From positions 40,742,275 to 40,806,274 of the forward strand of contig NC_057764.1 of the NCBI RefSeq assembly GCF_010389155.1: 64,000 bases of DNA, given 5' to 3'. Every line of letters begins with the position of its first letter. Position 1 is the first letter of the stretch. Shown one piece after another: positions 48,201-59,150 of this stretch. Both the position numbers and the translations under genes were made by a program. Under the pieces are notes generated by a model. The model did no database searches, was not told the origin of the DNA, and worked only from the letters and a program-made list of their open reading frames with translations. Source of the stretch: Erigeron canadensis (lineage: Eukaryota; Streptophyta; Magnoliopsida; Asterales; Asteraceae).

Positions 48201-51200
48201 TACATTCCCGGAAACTAATCCCAACAAATTTCAAAATTGATAAGATTTTGTTTGTTTCAACTTGTAAAACCAATATTTCGTGTATAGTATAGTTTCTTAA
48301 ACAACCTTTCTGAGTGGAAATATATATTCGGCCTTTAAGTAGAAAAGTAGTTTTCTTTACTCTTAAAAGTCGACTAGAACACATATTAAGGGAATCCGGT
48401 ATTAACATGGTATTACAGATACATACTGCAACAGTGAAAATTTTAATTGCACCATCCACAGCATCACTTAGACTAGTTTTGCCAGCAGTGAACTGTACAC
48501 TTCCATCTGTGTTCTTCGAATGCCCAGTAAAATACCTACCAACCAAGAATTAAAACCTTAGAAATTACCATCTCAAAGAAGAACTAATATCACAGTGTAA
48601 CTATGTATTACCTGACAAGAAGGATAATGAGAACAGCTATGGCTACCACAAGCCCAACTATACCTATAAATGTGGCCACTCCATTCAACCTCACCTATCA
48701 TACAGTCAAAGATGTATCACTTCGAACGCCTAGCTATGATTATTCTTTGCCAATAAAAAATGATATTGTATGTTTTAATAACTAACCTGTAATGGAGTTT
48801 CCTCACCATTATCCTCTGAGATGCTAGCCATTAGTAAACCCCATTCTGTATTTATTCCAACACTAGTAACCTAAAAGCAAATACAGAGACATAAGTAACA
48901 CTTAGGAAAGTTTAAACTGCTGATTAAAAAAAAGGAATATTGATCTCTTTTTCTTTTTCATACCAGCATAGTACCATATCCATCTGCAACCTTGCATCCA
49001 GACATTAAGAATGGTGCTTTCTGGTCCTTATGAACCTACCCAACCAAAAGAAAACAAATTTACATACCCAAAAAGAATCATGCAAAACATGTAACAAAAA
49101 AAGATCAAGAAACTCACAATTTTACTCTCTCCAGTCATACTCGATTCATCAATAGCCAAAGAGTGACCAGATATTAATATCCCATCAGCAGGAACCTGGA
49201 TCATAATCAATTGTGAACATGGTGACAAAATTAACATGCACATCATGATAATAATAAAAATGGCGTAGTTTTCTGACCTGGTCACCGATTTTTAAAGGTA
49301 TTACATCACCAACAACGATATCGAATATTGAAATTTCAATCCTTCTACCGCCTCTTACAACCTATCATTCTCATTTTGTCAGCATAACTAAGATGGTAGT
49401 ACATGCGATATAAACAACATGAACGAGAACTCACCTCCAAGTGTATATTCTGCTTCTCTTCATTTAAATTTTGAAATTGAAGCGACTGTTTATAATCACT
49501 GACAGCTAAAAAATTACAAGAAATACTACCATAAGATATGGAAACAGAAGAGAAAGCTACTTCTCAAGAAAATTTGGATCATAAACATCAGTCAATAGAT
49601 AACATAACCAGAAACAAAAATTAAGAGGTCAAAGAGAGCAAATATTATTTTTGGAACAAAGGATAGTTAATACTTTATAAAACAAGTTGAATTGCATCTG
49701 CTAATAAAGAATAATTAAACAGCACTTCTATATATATATATGTATATATGAGGTCGAGGTCTCTCTATACATATGTAATGTCATACCTGTAACAACTATA
49801 ACAATGATAACCGCCAATGCAATACTCCCACCATCATACCAACCTTCTTTAATCCCCTGTAATAGATAAAGGTGAAAAGATGACAAAGATGTTAAGGGTT
49901 TTTTTTTGTCTAACAAAATTTTATATGGGTATGTTTTTTCAATTATCTATCTGTGTTTTCACTGTTATGTGTGCAATAAATGTTTCAAGGAGTTGAGATA
50001 CGAAATCAATGGATGTCATAGTTATGTGGAGACGTTCTATTGGATACACATTGCCTTTTGAGACAAGTTCGCCAAAGAAACATAAGTTTGTGAAAATTGT
50101 GAAGAATTAATGTTATTGGTGCCAATTTCACCATCGGTAATCAGAACATAACATTTGTATTTTATTTATATGGAAACAATTAGCATGAAAATTAGATACC
50201 ATCACAATAATGGGCAAGTGACCAAATAAAAAAAAAAGTGAGGAGATAGGTCGCATGTTCCATCATATGCTGGGAACCAATATTTTTTTAAGTAGGCACA
50301 ATGCCTAATAAATTAGAGTAGTAACAGTAAATAGCAATAATCAACTTTCTTTTGCTTACCTCAGTCTTAATACCCAATGCTAAAGAAGCAGCTGCAGCTA
50401 CCATCAAGATAATTAAAGTAGTATCTCGACAAGCATCAAAGACAAACCTCTATTAAATCAAAAACATATGAATATCAATTATACACATTCAATCTTAAAT
50501 AATGTCATAGCATGCTCATATTAGAAAAATTCGGGAAGTAAAATGCATACCCAAAAGCTTCTTCCCTTTTTCTTTGGGTACGTATTTGACCCAAAAACAT
50601 TCTTCCTCTCCAATATATTTGACTCATCATCCTGAATCCCCTTCTCAGGATTTGTCTTAACCTTCTCCGACAATCCTTTGACCTGATGCAAAAGATCAAA
50701 GCATTACATGATGATAAAGCCAAGAGTAGAGTAGTAATTTTGAGCATAAGGACACAAAGAAATATCCAGTTAACATGATAAACTTGCCCCGCCGTAAGTT
50801 TGCAGAGCAGAGAAATCGTGATCTCTGGTCATTGTAGCAAGTTGATCCGGGCTAATGCTATAATCACCCGTAGGAATAGGAGATGGAGGTGCTCTCTCTG
50901 TTCCTGTTTAAGAAGGGCCATTCTAAATGCCAATCGAATAGTACAAAAAAAAGTAACGATGCATACAATGGTATTATTCTCTTCATAAATAAAAATCATG
51001 ATGCAGGTTGTAAAATAGTTGGATAAAGCACAGATAGATAATGGTTACTAAAACAAGTCATTTATAGTACACGTTGCATTGACCCACACTTTATGTCCCA
51101 TTTTCTCTTCTATTTTAGATGATTAAAACGTGAACAATCATTACAGAAATGGAAGCTTTACAATAATAAACACTACTAAATGTAGATGATTTGGGAAGTA

Positions 51201-53206
51201 ATGCATAAGATATAAAGTTCAGGTGACTTTCAGCAAAGCCCATACCGACACATTCAAACGTATACCGTTCAATATTGTAACATCTAGCAGACAAGGTGTT
51301 ATTGTATCTCAATGCAATGTCTTATTAATAAGCTATGTACCATTTGATTTTGTTGCGGCAGCTTGAAAAAGATAGGCAGCCTGAAAGAACAGTTATAACA
51401 GATCATATATACTTGTATATCGAAAGGGTATATTGAATAGTGAGCAAAAATTATGTGGTAGAGATATTACTCGTATAACTTGCGCATGTGTCCTTATCTT
51501 GGCTATAATTTGTTTCTTCTCTTCTTCTTTTTTTAAATCTAAGGTGTAGCGAAATCGACGAGAAGCATTGAGCACAAGCGCTGCTTGCTATAACAGAAGG
51601 CCAATAAAAATAGAATTGCATTTAGTTTCTGTGGTATTGTATGGTTTATAAAATACAAAATAAGTATAAGCAACTATCTTAGCAAAATATATTTATAGGT
51701 TGCTCCTTTGAAGTCGATATTGTCACCGCAAACCATATAAAGTTTGCTATTAACATAGCCTACCTTCTCAGCCAAACCAGAATTATTTGTCTCCACATCA
51801 TACATCACGGTAACTTTTTACGTTGTTCGGATATACAGATGCTGTTCCTAAATGAACTTAGACGTCTACCATTCCCATTTCAGAAGACGTCTATCATCTA
51901 TAGATACTTTCATTCCCATTTTAGAAGATGTCTCATATTTTTACAAGGAATGTCAGTATTGGTCAGTTTATCTTTTGGTTTCGTAAAAATAATCATAATC
52001 TGAAAAACACTATAGTGACTGATTATCTAACTATTACCAAAAGCACAACCAAGCACTACCTACATTCTAATAGGCAGTTTGCAGAATGAAGCTCACAGAG
52101 AAAACATGTTGCACTTTTTGAGACAATCCAAAATCAAATTGTGGCAGTATAACACTAACTCATTAGATCCACAATATTTGACATGTACAAAGGAGTAAGG
52201 ACGACGATCCAAATTTTCCATTATATCATGACACGAATACAAGAACGCAAGTATAACAACGAACTCTTAGAAGTCACTTTTTATTACTTTCTTTCCAAAT
52301 GCTTGCAAAATCGTAATTTATAGCTGTACTAGCACAATGCATTTGCCTAAACTCCAATGTACCTACCATCATTCCACCCAAAAAGCACAAATATATAGTT
52401 TTAAACTCACGTCAATCATTTATCTACACTAAAAAGAACCATACCAAACCTAATCAAACACCCGTACTAATCCAAGATCCACTTACCAAAACACATTCAC
52501 ATTACACGTCAGCTCAATATACCATATACTAACAAAGTACCTTACTACGTCCAAAATTTAATAAAACGTTCACATTATGGATATCCCATGCTAAACCAAA
52601 ATCCGCATTCAAAATCCCATCAGTAAACTGCATGTCATCTCCGTATACCATATCCCCCCATATAGCATGTCACTACATCCTAATTACACAAACGTAACAA
52701 AACATCCACATAATCAATCTACCCGTATAAAATCAAGATCCTCTTATGGAATTTTTTCCATTCAATATCCGTCATATCCACAACATCCACATCACGGTAA
52801 AGTAACAAAACGATCACATTATCAGATTCTCCGTATCAAAAACCAAGATCCGCTTACGAAATTCCACCATCATATCCACATTGTAAACATCTCAAAACAC
52901 CACATACAATCCATCTCAACATCCACATTACACTAGAATGACAAAACGCCGTATAATTCAATTCGATTACACATCAAATATAGGGTCAAAACATTATTAT
53001 ATAGAATCATAATAAACAAAAACACACAATGCAACAAGAGAATGAGAAATTACCCTCCATCTTCTAAGGCGGTCGACTGAAGCGCTCTTTGTTCTCACGA
53101 TATCGAAAGGATCGGAAACGGACTCGTAATCCTCTTCAAACTCACCTATACCGGCTTCCACATCGTTGTGATGCCTCCGGTACGGCGAACTACCACCGCC
53201 ACTCAT
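42841..53206 (-). CDS. Autoinhibited calcium-transporting P-type ATPase (IIB), plasma-membrane ACA8/9/10-like
   Basis: A calmodulin-regulated Ca2+ pump. Exons in gene order: 53054..53206, 51471..51587, 51341..51380, 50788..50903, 50551..50682, 50360..50449, 49787..49856, 49435..49505, 49278..49361, 49118..49195, 48964..49035, 48787..48870, 48612..48694, 48427..48535, 47767..47822, 47620..47662, 47454..47537, 47232..47369, 47083..47148, 46881..46979, 46679..46789, 46404..46574, 45903..46127, 45702..45818, 45459..45557, 45243..45380, 45035..45135, 44599..44644, 44382..44516, 43744..43851, 43578..43669, 43321..43430, 42841..42872. These total 3,270 nt (1,089 aa). Key sites: N-terminal calmodulin-binding/autoinhibitory [19 protein letters not shown] (50-68), TGES 312-315, PEGLP 442-446, phospho-Asp D485 in DKTGT, KGA from 605, MVTGDN from 712, TGDGTND from 791. 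All are intact. Intron 4 is GC-AG. Confidence 0.95.
45205..45241. repeat. (GT)n(GA)n microsatellite abutting a calcium-pump splice donor
   Basis: A GT run then a GA run on the plus strand. On the transcribed strand the intron after exon 45243..45380 begins directly with GTCTCTCTCT and then CACACA. The repeat therefore forms the 5' splice site context. Confidence 0.9.
47925..48230. mobile_element. Foldback/MITE insertion in calcium-pump intron 14, long inverted repeats
   Basis: The left arm (ACAAATTTGAGATTAGTTTC, GTCTATAGTAGGAAATAACT, TATGTAAGCAACTTGAAAAA) and the right arm inverted match over about 110 bp with few differences. The two arms leave a core of roughly 80 bp. The long TIRs suggest a Mutator-like non-autonomous element. 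It lies wholly within the intron 47823-48426, so the coding sequence is unaffected. Confidence 0.75.
52440..52945. repeat. Diverged tandem repeats in intron 1 of the calcium pump
   Basis: Units of about 108-135 bp share AACAAAACATCCACATAATCA/AACAAAACGATCACATTATCA-type starts, CCGTAT, AATCAAGATCC or ACCAAGATCCG, and GGAATT/GAAATT. Starts lie at about 52443, 52560, 52692 and 52803. The plus strand is strikingly G-poor, rich in C and A. Confidence 0.55.
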
Positions 53207-54012
53207 ACTACTGATAATAAAATCACTGAATGTGTGTAAGTAAAAATTCAAAAGTCACAATAATAACCATAATTTTGTTACTTTATAATTATAATAATAA
53301 TATTGCAGGGGAGATGACACCGTCTCAATTATTACTATACAAATAATAATAATAACACACACAGATAATTTCATTTTTTTTTTTGGTCTGATTTATCAAC
53401 TTTTTTATTGATGAATAATGGTAGTATCAGTACTACAGTATTTTATTATTTTATTTGATTAATAATTTCTAGGGTTTCGTATTAAATCCACCGACCAAAA
53501 ACCATACTGGCACTCTTTACAAGATACATATATATTGTAGATATATATATGTATATAAAGTACAGGTTATATTATATTATATAATATGATATGACAATAT
53601 ATATGATATAATAAAATAATAATAATAATAACAATTATATTATAGATGAACCTGTATACAGAGGGGGGAAAAAAGGGGTTGAAATTGTGTGTTGTTTATT
53701 AGGAGGAAGATGAAAGGAAATTGCTGGCACTGAAAAAAAGTGAACTTCCAGGAAATTTCTTCCGTTTAAGTGCAGGCTTGTACTTATATACTCGCTTTCA
53801 AATATGAATACTAAAATCAATTAATTAATAAGAATCGCATCACATCGATCACGTGTATATACGCGCAATTCTATTTAGGTGCGTGAAAAAACGAAAGTAA
53901 AAAAACAAAAAAAAATCGAACCAATAAAACCAAAATTTGCATCAAACCAATGGGTGCGGTTTTCGTTTTTTAAAACCAAAATTATCTATTCAGATTTTGG
54001 TTTTATAAGAAA
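53207..54012. other. Calcium-pump promoter and 5' leader region
   Basis: Upstream of the pump's ATG the DNA is AT-rich with several ATA/AAT-rich runs near 53520-53640. No TATA box is distinguishable from this background, and no other gene is visible. Confidence 0.5.
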
Positions 54013-54040
54013 CTAGATATGTCACCTGAGCGATGTCTCG
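54013..54040 (-). mobile_element. Possible Helitron 3' terminus (hairpin plus CTAG)
   Basis: On the minus strand, CCCGAGACATCGCTCAGG (imperfect hairpin) is followed after a few bases by CTAG and then T. This fits the Helitron end rule (hairpin, CTRR, insertion between A and T). The other end of the element was not identified. Confidence 0.35.
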
Positions 54041-54413
54041 GGAAACATTTCGCTCATTGTATGGGATGATATGTAAAATTTGATATTGACCTCTTTAATA
54101 TTTCTTATATTAATATTTCGTGCTTATTTGTAATTTTGAGGTTGATCGAACCGTTTTAACCTATTGTACAAATATATAAAATTCACAAAGTTAGTAAAAT
54201 AATAGTGAAAATTATATGTATACAGAAAATAAAATTAAGTAATATATGTATTTGATAAGAGATGTTTAGAAAATAATCAATTATATATATGGTTGTGCGT
54301 CATATACAAATAGTCTAGGAAGAAAGTAATAAAAACAATATTTAACAGAATGGCTAAAAAAAGAATAAGTTATGCAAGTAAAAAGAATAGTAGCAAACCT
54401 GATAATGGAAGGG

Positions 54414-54538
54414 GATTCCCTCAAGTTCCCCCAACTTGACTATCAAGGGCCAAGATTTAAAGTTAATGATTGAATCTTAGCCCTTGATTTTCAATCAAGG
54501 GTCAAGATCCTGTCAAGTTGGGAGAACTTGAGGGAATC
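54414..54538. mobile_element. Small inverted-repeat MITE, 125 bp
   Basis: The 27-bp arms (GATTCCCTCAAGTTC...ACTTGAC and its inverse, 54414-54440 and 54512-54538) differ at one position. Second arms (TCAAGGGCCAAGAT/ATCTTAGCCCTTGA and ATCAAGGGTCAAGAT) lie inside. It sits directly beside a SINE-like piece, possibly inserted into it. Confidence 0.7.
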
Positions 54539-54539
54539 A

Positions 54540-54605
54540 TCATCCTTCACAATTCGAACTCATGACCAACAGACTTAAAAACACGTGCTTGAGCCAACCC
54601 ACAAA
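54540..54605 (-). repeat. tRNA-like SINE head fragment
   Basis: On the minus strand, GTTGGCTCAAGCACG (A-box-like) is followed by GGTCATGAGTTCGAATTG (B-box-like) at tRNA spacing. There is no complete cloverleaf, so it is not called as a tRNA gene. Confidence 0.4.
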
Positions 54606-54874
54606 AACATATGGCTGCTAATTATTAGTCTACGTATTTATATATACTGAGCTCCTTGCTGAAGCTTGTTTATTATGTTTCTACATTTTATGTTGTTATT
54701 TGCGTACTATGGTTGCTAGAGTTTATGTTTTGTGCTAAGGTATTATTAGGCTGTACGTTTGCTACTCTTCCCTACTATTAAGATAGCAATACCCAGCGGA
54801 GCCAGCTGACAGGTATATCGTCTTATCATGTTCTCGACAGACAGGTATAAACATTTTACCCTTTTATGGCTTTT

Positions 54875-55000
54875 ACATCTTCTTGGCCGGAGGTCCTTAT
54901 GGAATCAGTCTCTCTACCTTTGGGTAGAGGTAAGACTATCTACAGCTCACCTCCCCATACCCCGCTCAAGGATTGGGTACAGTTGTTGTTGTATTCCTTA
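54875..55000 (+). mobile_element. 3' part of a plant SINE with GTT-type tail
   Basis: GGCCGGAGGTCCTTATGGAA, CTCTCTACCTTTGGGTAGAG, GTAAGACTATCTACAGCTCA, CCTCCCCATACCCCGCTC and GATTGGGTACAGTTGTTGTTG follow in order. This is the widely conserved 3' half of Au-type plant SINEs ending in TTG repeats. The 5' tRNA-like head is not clear upstream. Confidence 0.7.
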
Positions 55001-55558
55001 TGAAATATCATCTCTCTATATAACTTTTAGAGGATATGTTTTTACTTAGTTGGTAATTATGAGAGCATGTCATGTAAGATTTTTCATCATGTGTAATTTT
55101 TTCATTAATTTCCTATTTTTAAGCATCTCATGTCATTTAAATTATATTCATAAGCATTTATCTTAATCATTATTAATTAATAAAATAAATAAAAAGTAAA
55201 AAGTCGTAACATGAAGTCGGCTGCAATATATTTGTGTATCTATATCTATATTTTTTAAACATATTATTGACAAAGATAAAGATATTTTCATTCTCGATTT
55301 ATATTTAGTATATTACACACGATATTCATCTATAAATTATATATTATATTTAATACTTAAATTTATATTTATATGTTGTATACATTTATACTATATTTTT
55401 AATGAAAATTATATTTCAATGCCTCCTATAATCACTATATTTATGAATTGTCATATTGAGTTGTTCACATTGTTACAAGTATAATGATGTTTTTATAGTT
55501 TAAACTTTGTCTTTTAATAATCCATATAAAAATTATTAATTTTCAAATGTGGTTATTT

Positions 55559-55871
55559 CTAGCATTTTACCCGCGTAATGTGGCGACGATGGCGGTAGCG
55601 GCGGTGGTTGGTAGTTGTGGTGGGGGTGACGGGGTGGTGGTCTTGTGGTTATTATTGTAAATAATTAATCTAAAATGGGTAGTGTAGTTATTTTAAAAGT
55701 TAAAGAGTATATATTGTAAATTATTTCATTAAGAGTATTATATGTATTTTAAGTTGGGATGTTTAAATTAATTAATTAAAAAAGGAAAATTAATTAGTTC
55801 ATTAAGGGTAGAATAATCATTTTGCATGGGACATTTTTATGACATAGAGTGTTAAAAAATGTTAAGAGAGA
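55559..55871 (-). mobile_element. Helitron-like non-autonomous element, about 310 bp
   Basis: Minus-strand start TCTCTCTTAAC after an A; minus-strand end has a GC-rich stretch (CGCCACATTACGCGGG) and then CTAG. Inside are GGCGG/GGTGG repeats. The base after CTAG is A, not the expected T, which weakens the call. Confidence 0.4.
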
Positions 55872-55922
55872 TAATGTGGTAATTATAATAAAGTAGTTAT
55901 TTACACTATCAGTTTGTCCCAT

Positions 55923-55944
55923 GCATCGCATGGGTTTAATCTAG
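55923..55944 (+). mobile_element. Helitron-like 3' end: hairpin plus CTAG, then T
   Basis: CCCATGCATCGCATGGG is a near-perfect hairpin followed by TTTAATCTAG and T, which matches the Helitron 3' rule. The matching 5' TC end was not located. Confidence 0.4.
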
Positions 55945-56781
55945 TTAGATATATAGACGTAATTTAGTTGTTAAGAGAAGATATATGATTTTATCTAATT
56001 AGAAGATTCTACATTTCAACAATATATTTATTTATTTTATTAATATATATATTATCACCTTTCATCCCTATTTATATAATGTTTTTTAAACGGATTTGAA
56101 ACATAATAAATGTTAGTTCGTCTTTTTCTATATTTTATTATTTATATTGATTAATATATATTGTAATTAAAATGCGAATTAAGAAAAACATGGATATAAA
56201 TATAGGATAAATATAACAAAAAAATATTGAATTGACTCATAGGTAAAATCTTACGTGGCAATTTTTCAATATAGTTTTAGGTTGTAAGAGACTAAGAGGG
56301 CTTTAGAAAGATTGTTAAACTACTGTTTTATTACAAACCATATGGATAAACAGTAAATACTTAAATAAAAATAATAATGAAATATCATTAGGTATATAGA
56401 CGTGATTTATTTGTTAAGAGAAGATATATATCATTTTATCTAATTAGAAGATTCTATATTCCATCAATATATTTATTTTATTAATTAATTATATATATAT
56501 ATATATATATATTATTATCTTTCATCCCTATCCATATGATGCTTTTTAAACGGATTTGAAACATAATAAATGTTAGTTCGTTTTTTCTATATTTTATTAT
56601 TTATATTGATTAATATATAAAATGGCAAAAAAGAAAAACATAGATATAAATATAGGATAAATGTAACAAAAAAATATAGAGTTGACACATAGGTAAAATC
56701 TTACGTGACAATTTTTCAATATAATTTTAGGTCGATAAGAGGGCTTTAGAAAGCTTGTTTAACTAGTGTTTTATTACAACA
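55945..56781. repeat. Tandem duplication with period of about 440 bp
   Basis: Copy 1 (55945-56338) and copy 2 (56390-56781) are closely alike from ATATATAGACGTAATTTAG/GTATATAGACGTGATTTAT through CTAATTAGAAGATTCTA, AAACGGATTTGAAACATAA and GAGGGCTTTAGAAAG to TGTTTTATTACAA. Differences are single bases plus TA-run length. Copy 1 begins immediately after the Helitron-like 3' end. Confidence 0.85.
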
Positions 56782-57936
56782 ATACATGTTTATAAAAGAG
56801 ATTACGTAAAAAGAAATTTAGGGGGCATGAGGTATAAGGAATGTCAAAGATAATGAAAAGTAATGTTTGTTACAATATAATGTAATCAATCATTACCCAA
56901 TTTTGGGTAATACTTCATTAACTCAACAAATTGGGGGTATTGCAAATTCATTACCCAATTTACGATTTCTCCCACTATCCAATATTCATGCTCCTACAAT
57001 TTCTTCACATTCAGTTATTTTTATTTGTTTATTTATATATGCAGATTTATATATACTATTTGGAAAAAAAATATATACTATATATATATATTTTTTTAAT
57101 TGTCTTCTTATGCAATATACGTATAACTTATTCATAATAGAAAATTATATAATACATAATAACATAAACTTTTTTTTATTAAAAACTTAATTACTACAAC
57201 TAACATTTATAATTATACTTGATATAAGTATAAATTAAAATAATTTTATGAAAAGAACTAAGCAACGTCAATAACAAAAATAATGTTCATTGCATTCCTT
57301 AGTATAATTATTGTCTTTCTCTTTACCCTTCATCAACTTAGAACCAAAATGTCAATTATTTCGGACAACTATGATATTGAGTTTCAAATATTAAAAAATA
57401 TATATATATATATATATATTGAGTTTCAATACATGAGTTTGACATGTAAATTATATTATAGTTAGCTTTTATTAATGAACATTCATTTCTTACAAGGCAT
57501 TTTTCTTTTCTTTTATCTTTATTCCTTTATTATAATAAAACATATTATTTTCATCTCTTTTTAAATTTCTAACCTTTAAAATATTTAAATTATCTTCAAC
57601 GAAATGGTTTTCTCAACACACCCTATATAACCCCAAGATATTTTTCAGCCTCTATAAGTCTCAAACTAATCATTTCTTTTATTCACTAATTTCAAAACGC
57701 ATGCATTCTTTTTATTTTAACTATTTCGTAATACTTTTAATGAATCGTAATTTATTTTGATTATCTCCATTGGATTGTAACAAGTATAGTAGTATTCTTT
57801 TACAAAAATAAAATAAAATGTAAAATAAAAAAACAATTGATTCAACCGACCGATCCAACTCATTGAACCGGATTTTTTGGGTTGCCTGATCCCGTTCTAA
57901 AATCAGTTTCAAAATATTGCCTTTTCATGATCATTA
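56782..57936. other. AT-rich intergenic DNA; no gene
   Basis: Near 56893-56912 is a near-palindrome (TTACCCAATTTTGGGTAA) with TTACCCAATT repeated at about 56952. This is possibly one end of a small repeat. Open frames are TA-repeat artefacts. Confidence 0.5.
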
Positions 57937-59150
57937 GAGTACTCACAACGCCCTCGTTCTCGACTAGTCCTCCGTCCGTTCTCTAATGGAGGACGAGTGC
58001 ACACCGCTAGGTGTGACTTGTTTGTCCTCCATTTTCCACCCTTCCGTCCCCCGAGGGACGGAGCGCGTTCTTGTGTTTCTATTTTATTTTTATTTATTTT
58101 TACATTTCCAACAGCTAATACAAAATTTTCAAAAAAGTTACACCTTTAGTCCTTTTAACGGCCAGATTTCATTATTTTAATAAATTTACACTTTTGATCC
58201 CTATTTATCATATATATATATATATATACCATTTACTTTCCTATTTTCTACATAAAAAACACACTTTTCTAAACAAATAAAACATATTCATAAACACATA
58301 CACTTATTCAAAAGAACCATGCCAAACAACATACCAAACCTGACCGTTTTCGATGCAAAAATGGTCATGCAAAATCACATGCTTAACGATGATAGACACA
58401 TATCTGGAGTTAACGATGTGATTCAAGGCATAACTTCCAACAAAGTGACTTACACAGCCAAAATTGGACGACTTGAAGCTGCAGGCCGGATTCGTAATGT
58501 CGTCGTAGATGAGTATATTATTTATCTTCAACAGAATATCGATTGGCTGAATCAAATTATTTTCCAACTTACCACAACCACTACCACTTTAACCGCCACT
58601 CTAGACCACGGGTTATTTTGGCAAGGCTCTGTCGGTGGTTGTCGTCCTTTAGATTACCAGACTGACTCTAGGGAGGAGTACGCATCTCCTTAACCCGGCG
58701 ACGTTGTCGGGTCTCCTGAACCCTATCGATACATTAATCGCAATGACGGCGACAGTACTATGGACTCAGACTATTCAGAGTGTTAGTATTATGTATTTTA
58801 ATATTATGTAATGTTTTAGTATTATGTGTATTAATTATTATGTAGATTCTAGTATTATGTATGTGTTTTAGTCTTTATTAATGTTTTATTATGCGTTTTC
58901 ATTTAAATAAAATGAAAATTATTAATGTAGTATGTGTTCTTTATTAATGAAGTATATGTATTTTGTTATAACTTTGGAGGGTTAAAAGTAAAAAGTTAAG
59001 ATAAAAGTATAGAATTAAATAAATAATGGGTCCTATACTAGTCCTGACATTGTGCGTGTTTTGGGGGATTAGTTATTGGGCTGATATGGAACTGATGTGG
59101 TGCTGACAGAAACTAATCCTTGAAGAATGAGTAAAGGGTTGTGAGTGCTC
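57937..59150 (+). mobile_element. TIR DNA transposon, 1.2 kb, carrying a small gene
   Basis: The ends GAGTACTCACAACGCCC and the inverse of AAGGGTTGTGAGTGCTC match at most positions. The flanks are TTA (left) and TTT (right), a degraded 3-bp duplication that suggests PIF/Harbinger-type. The inside has a pyrimidine-rich left arm with CCTCCGTCC, a (TA)n/TATA region at about 58209-58230, a reading frame at 58319-58786 and an AAATAAA-type signal near 58905. No transposase DDE motif was seen, so it depends on another element for movement. Confidence 0.65.
58319..58786 (+). pseudogene. Transposon-borne reading frame, 155 codons with one internal stop
   Basis: The frame opens MPNNIPNLTVFDAKMVMQNH and runs 124 codons to TAA at 58691-58693. 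It then continues in frame through PGDVVGSPEPYRY and MDSDYSEC to TAG at 58784-58786. The downstream part is protein-like (acidic, Asp/Ser-rich) and in phase, so I infer that the TAA is a nonsense mutation in a 155-aa protein; it could also be a functional 124-aa product. Middle features: VNDVIQGITSNKVTYTAKIGR, then LQQNIDWLNQIIFQL, which could be a short amphipathic helix or coiled coil. I do not recognise a family. It sits between a TATA-rich leader and a polyadenylation-like signal, so it could be transcribed. Confidence 0.55.

Noticed and set aside
58304..58567. Minus-strand frame opposite the transposon-borne gene
   Set aside because: It is the antisense shadow of the plus-strand frame, which has the leader, TATA region and downstream coding continuation.
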